From CAYUNA01 sp047629355 (GTDB lineage Bacteria > Bacteroidota > Bacteroidia > Chitinophagales > Saprospiraceae): a stretch of 7,755 bases of DNA. This document shows, piece by piece, positions 4,316 to 7,755 of this stretch. The stretch lies in contig JBLHWU010000273.1 in NCBI GenBank assembly GCA_047629355.1, positions 1 through 7,755 of the forward strand, given 5' to 3'. The translations under genes and the position numbers were made by a program. The notes beneath the pieces were generated by a model. That model made no database searches. It worked only from the letters and a program-made list of their open reading frames with translations, and was not told the origin of the DNA. Each line of letters begins with the position of its first letter. The stretch's first letter is position 1.

Positions 4316-7300
4316 ATGTCAAAATCAAATTACCAAAAAATAGCCATTTCTGAAATTCAGGCGCAAACCTACGCTAAAAACCATTATGGTTTGGTGGGAA
4401 AAGCGAAAAAATTGCCGGGCGATGCCGATTTTAATTTTTATTTTAAAGCAGCAGATGGTAGAGAAGCCATTTTAAAAATAAGCCGGCCCGATTTTGATTT
4501 GGCTAATTTAAACTTGCAAAGTGCACTTTTTCAGCATCTCGAAAAACAAACAACTGACCTCATCTTCCCTCGTCCTATTGCTTCCATCTATGGCAATGCC
4601 TTTGAACAAATCATGGACGAGGGCAATGAAATTCGCATCATGCGTTTGCTGGTCTGGCTACCTGGTCGCTTATGGGCAAAAGTTAATCCTCACACCGACG
4701 ATTTATGGCAAAATCTGGGCAACGCTTGCGGCACCATGATGCAAGCTTTACGAGGTTTTGACCATCCCAATACGCATCGTTTCTTTAAATGGAATTCAGC
4801 AGAATTACCTTGGATTGAAGAACATTTACCCGATTTTGAGACGAAAGAACAGCGGGAAATGGTTGAATATTTTTTACAACTATTTGAAAGTAAGGTTACG
4901 TCTAAAAAGGACATTTTACGCAAAAGCGCCATCCACGGTGACCTTAATGATTACAATATTTTAGTCTCCGAAGAGTTGAAAACCCCTACCGTCACAAGCG
5001 TGATTGACTTCGGTGATATTAACTATTCTTATACCATCAATGAGTTGGCGATTGCCTGTGCGTATGCGATGATGAATCAGCCCGACCCGCTAAGTACGGC
5101 TAAAAAAATGGTCGAAGGTTGCCATGAAAAATTCCCGTTAAACCCTGATGAAATTGAGGCTTTATTCCCCTTAATCGCCGCTCGATTGCTGATTTCGGTT
5201 ACGCATTCCAGTACCTCTAAAAAGCTTGAACCTGAAAATGAATATTTACAAATCAGCGCACAACCCGCGTGGGATTTATTGAAAAAAATGAGCGCAATTT
5301 CACCGAATTTGGCACATTTTACTTTTCGAAATGCCTGCGGTTGTCCGCCTTGTTTGAAAAAGGAAACCTTTAAAAACTGGGTTAAAAGTAGCAATCAAAA
5401 TTTTGCTCCAGTTGTTCAATTTCCTTTAGAAAAAGCGACGCAACTCGACCTCAGCGTCGGCAGTTTGGACTTAGGTCATTATTCAAGTTTTGAAAATGAT
5501 GCCCTTTTTACTAAAAAAATAAATGACCTGCTCGCTGAAAATGATGCGACGGTTGGCTTGGGCGGTTATAATGAAGTTCGTCCCGTTTATACTACAGACG
5601 CCTATTTGGTGGAAGGGAATAATGGGCCGCAGTGGCGCACGGTGCATCTTGGTTTGGATATTTGGACAGTGGCAGAAACACCCGTTTTTGCGCCTTTAGC
5701 TGGCAAGGTTTTCGGGTTTAGCAATAATGACAAGGATAGAGATTATGGCCCAACTATCATTTTAGAACATTCCCCAACGCCTGATTTGACTTTTTATACT
5801 TTGTATGGACATCTCAGTTTGTACAGTTTAAATAATTTAAAAATTGGTCAAGAAATCGAACAAGGTCAACAAATTGCCAGCATTGGCGCGCCACCTGAAA
5901 ATGGCAATTGGCCGCCGCATCTACATTTTCAAATAATGTTGGATATGCTGAATTTGAAAAGTGATTTCCCTGGAGTTGCCTACCCACACGAGCGCGATAT
6001 TTGGTTGAGTATTTGCCCGAATCCAACTGATTTATTTCCTGATTTAAAACCTGTTCTAAAAGAAAAATTAACGATTTCAAAAAGCGAAATTTTAGAAAAA
6101 CGAGCTAAGAATTTGCCTAAAAATTTAAGTATTTCTTATCAGAAACCGTTAAAAATGGTGCGTGGCGTCCGTCAATATTTATACGATGATACTGGGCGTC
6201 GCTATTTGGATACTGTCAATAATGTGGCACACGTCGGGCATCAGCATCCGCGTGTAACCCGTGCTGCGCGGCGACAAATGGAACTACTGAATACCAATAC
6301 GCGCTACTTGCATCCAGAGATTATCGCGTATTCTGAGGCATTATTAGCGACTTTTCCATCCGAACTATCGGTCGTCAGTTTTGTGAACTCAGGTAGTGAA
6401 GCCAACGAACTTGCGTTGCGGATGGCGAAAACAATTACAGGGAAAACCGATATGCTCACTATCGAAGTTGGCTATCATGGCAGCACGAACGCTTGCGTGG
6501 AAGTGAGTTCTTATAAATTTGACGGAAAAGGCGGAAGTGGTGCGCCACCGCAGACGCATGTGATGCCAATTCCAGATGATTATCGAGGTTTGTATCGAAA
6601 AAACGATGGTGATATTGGTGAAAAATATGCAGCGCATTTGCAAAGAAAGATTCAAGAATTGGCACAAAAAAATAGAGGAATTGCGGGTTTCATTGCAGAG
6701 CCAATTTTGAGTTGCGGTGGTCAAATTGTATCACCTGAAGGTTATCTAAAAGCAGCGTATCAGCATGTCCGAAATGCAGGTGGCGTCTGTATTTCTGATG
6801 AAGTACAAGTTGGATTTGGTCGGGTCGGGGAGGCATTTTGGGGTTTTCAATTGCAGGGTGTTGTGCCAGATATTGTGACTTTGGGTAAGCCGATTGGCAA
6901 CGGTCATCCTTTGGGTGCAGTCGTGTGTACGCGGGCTGTAGCGGATGCTTTCGCAAACGGAATGGAGTATTTTTCGACCTTCGGCGGCAATCCTGCGTCC
7001 TGTGCGATTGGGCATGAGGTTTTGAAAATTGTGCAAGACGATAATTTGCAAGAACATGCTTTGACAGTTGGTAATTATTTGATGGAAGAATTGAAAAAAA
7101 TGCGGCAGGATTTTTCAATTATCGGCGATGTGCGGGGAAAAGGATTTTTTCTTGGTTTTGAATTGGTAAAAAATCAAAAAACGCTTGAACCTGCGGCGGC
7201 AGAAGCGACTTATTTAATCAATCGAATGCGAACTTTGGGTGTGCTGATGAGTACGGATGGACCGTTGCATAATGTGATTAAGATTAAGCCGCCGATGGCA

Positions 7301-7384
7301 TTTGATAAAGGGAATGTGGATTTTTTAATAAGGAAATTACGGCAGGTATTTGAGGAAGATTTTTTGCGCGACATTAAAATCTAA
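4316..7384 (+). CDS. Trifunctional fusion: APH-type kinase, M23 peptidase domain, class III PLP phospho-lyase
   Basis: One 1022-aa polypeptide contains three domains. Residues 1-345 form an aminoglycoside-phosphotransferase/hydroxylysine-kinase-like domain: ATP lysine K54, catalytic loop HGDLNDYN (207-214, with D209 and N214) and metal-binding DFG (231-233). A Cys-rich turn CGCPPC (341-346) follows. Residues about 410-580 are an M23 (LytM-type) domain with H444, D448, H499 and the HLH pair 535-537, so the zinc and catalytic residues are present. Residues about 600-1022 are a class III PLP enzyme with GSEAN (693-697), SDEVQVGFGR (827-836; D828 contacts the pyridine ring) and Schiff-base K858 in LGKPIGNGHP. 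Stretches such as NNVAHVGHQHP, LLNTNTRYLH and SCGGQI closely match human ETNPPL/PHYKPL, so the predicted reaction is phospho-lyase cleavage (loss of ammonia and phosphate) rather than transamination. The likely substrate is a hydroxylated amine such as 5-hydroxylysine or ethanolamine. No signal peptide is seen, so it is cytosolic. There is no frame break. Confidence 0.9.
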   Translation: MSKSNYQKIAISEIQAQTYAKNHYGLVGKAKKLPGDADFNFYFKAADGREAILKISRPDFDLANLNLQSALFQHLEKQTTDLIFPRPIASIYGNAFEQIMDEGNEIRIMRLLVWLPGRLWAKVNPHTDDLWQNLGNACGTMMQALRGFDHPNTHRFFKWNSAELPWIEEHLPDFETKEQREMVEYFLQLFESKVTSKKDILRKSAIHGDLNDYNILVSEELKTPTVTSVIDFGDINYSYTINELAIACAYAMMNQPDPLSTAKKMVEGCHEKFPLNPDEIEALFPLIAARLLISVTHSSTSKKLEPENEYLQISAQPAWDLLKKMSAISPNLAHFTFRNACGCPPCLKKETFKNWVKSSNQNFAPVVQFPLEKATQLDLSVGSLDLGHYSSFENDALFTKKINDLLAENDATVGLGGYNEVRPVYTTDAYLVEGNNGPQWRTVHLGLDIWTVAETPVFAPLAGKVFGFSNNDKDRDYGPTIILEHSPTPDLTFYTLYGHLSLYSLNNLKIGQEIEQGQQIASIGAPPENGNWPPHLHFQIMLDMLNLKSDFPGVAYPHERDIWLSICPNPTDLFPDLKPVLKEKLTISKSEILEKRAKNLPKNLSISYQKPLKMVRGVRQYLYDDTGRRYLDTVNNVAHVGHQHPRVTRAARRQMELLNTNTRYLHPEIIAYSEALLATFPSELSVVSFVNSGSEANELALRMAKTITGKTDMLTIEVGYHGSTNACVEVSSYKFDGKGGSGAPPQTHVMPIPDDYRGLYRKNDGDIGEKYAAHLQRKIQELAQKNRGIAGFIAEPILSCGGQIVSPEGYLKAAYQHVRNAGGVCISDEVQVGFGRVGEAFWGFQLQGVVPDIVTLGKPIGNGHPLGAVVCTRAVADAFANGMEYFSTFGGNPASCAIGHEVLKIVQDDNLQEHALTVGNYLMEELKKMRQDFSIIGDVRGKGFFLGFELVKNQKTLEPAAAEATYLINRMRTLGVLMSTDGPLHNVIKIKPPMAFDKGNVDFLIRKLRQVFEEDFLRDIKI

Positions 7385-7433
7385 ATGACTATCTGAAGTT
7401 ACGCAGATATAAGTTAGGGCAAACGCACCAAAA

Positions 7434-7665
7434 TTACTCACCGAGTACTTTCTTTAAATATTTGGTATTCATGGATGCGCGATACCGTCTTTTTTGAAGA
7501 CTTAATTTATCATCCATATTTGTTATTCGATAAATTTTCTGGAGCATTTCCACTTCTACTCCGAGATTTATCCTCTCCAAAAGTTACATCCAAGTGCCAA
7601 TGAAGTTGGTTTTCTATTCCCCAATGACCCCCCGATGTCTGAAGTGTTCAGCATTCAGCGTACTA
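7434..7665 (-). pseudogene. ISAs1-family transposase, C-terminal fragment with frameshifts
   Basis: Three pieces in shifted frames add up to the C-terminus of an ISAs1 (DDE) transposase. Positions 7664-7635 encode STLNAEHFRH. Then, after a shift, 7626-7528 encodes HWGIENQLHWHLDVTFGED followed by KSRSRSGNAPENLS; HWGIEN...LHW.LDVTF.ED is the family's hallmark around the last catalytic acid. After a second break, probably a deletion of several codons, about 7530-7434 encodes RITNMDDKLSLQKRRYR and the terminal YLKKVLGE with a TAA stop. In the middle frame two stop codons follow soon after LS. The gene is inactive. Recognisable coding sequence stops near 7665, just before a palindromic repeat. It lies tail-to-tail with the fusion gene, 49 bp past that gene's stop. 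Confidence 0.75.
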
Positions 7666-7703
7666 CACATACAAAATAGCTTGGCGCCAGCCCTGTGTGA
7701 GAT

Positions 7704-7726
7704 GTTTGAAGTTTCCAACTTCAAAC
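7704..7726. repeat. Perfect 10-bp palindrome with TCC loop
   Basis: GTTTGAAGTT (7704-7713) and AACTTCAAAC (7717-7726) pair perfectly around TCC. The three-base loop flanked by TT/AA is the same design as the hairpins at 2128-2256; the one at 2155-2175 even has the same TCC loop. It lies where ISAs1 transposase similarity has already been lost, so it may be a REP-like insertion into the dying IS. Confidence 0.6.
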
Positions 7727-7755
7727 CCATATCTTCCACGTCTTTGACGTAACAA

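Larger units (their letters stand above)
7413..7755 (-). mobile_element. Remnant of an ISAs1-family insertion sequence (3' end)
   Basis: Degraded transposase coding sequence (described separately) ends at 7434. It is followed on the plus-strand left by AGTTAGGGCAAACGCACC (about 7412-7429), which sits where the terminal inverted repeat should be. The exact end and any target duplication cannot be fixed, because the other end of the element lies beyond the window. Confidence 0.55.

Noticed and set aside
6690..7118. Minus-strand open frame of 142 codons
   Set aside because: It lies wholly within the PLP-lyase coding sequence in antisense, and the product resembles no family.

Overview
The window looks like a stretch of an AT-rich Bacteroidota chromosome, most likely from the Saprospirales or a relative. 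Three things suggest this: a DUF4286 protein, a gene upstream region made of tandem GAGTTGCGGGTTGC units (which translate to 'LATRN..PATR' if read through), and starts without clear Shine-Dalgarno sequences. The lineage is an inference; no rRNA or tRNA is present.

Layout. (1) 1-913 has no confident gene. It holds a cluster of hairpins (48-167), a CTATGTG/CACATAG repeat patch (241-313), a 159-bp snapback element flanked by TAA (379-537), a 42-codon minus-strand ORF ending inside that element (520-648), and an AT-rich hairpin (812-856). (2) 914-4247 carries three minus-strand genes. In transcription order these are a DUF4286 protein, an RhlE-type DEAD-box RNA helicase, and a membrane M50 (site-2-protease-like) metallopeptidase with a C-terminal TPR domain. 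The gap between helicase and peptidase (2102-2430) is almost entirely repeats: a palindrome-of-palindromes (2121-2262) directly beside a second 159-bp snapback element (2265-2423), also flanked by TAA. The gap between DUF4286 and helicase is edged by inverted copies of the GAGTTGCGGGTTGC-type repeat. (3) 4316-7384 (plus strand, divergent) is one 1022-codon gene fusing an APH-type small-molecule kinase, an M23 peptidase domain and a class III PLP enzyme. Its PLP part closely resembles ethanolamine-phosphate / phosphohydroxylysine phospho-lyases. (4) 7413-7755 is the decayed 3' end of an ISAs1-family insertion sequence, interrupted by frameshifts and by another palindrome with a three-base loop.

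How it works together. The large fusion can be read as a two-step catabolic enzyme. The kinase would phosphorylate a hydroxylated amine or amino acid, and the C-terminal lyase would release ammonia and phosphate from the product; the M23 domain has no obvious role in that chemistry. The helicase, DUF4286 and M50-TPR genes show no functional link to it. The most unusual material besides the fusion is the set of short palindromic and MITE-like elements filling nearly every intergenic gap. Two of these elements have the same length and the same flanking trinucleotide but different interiors.
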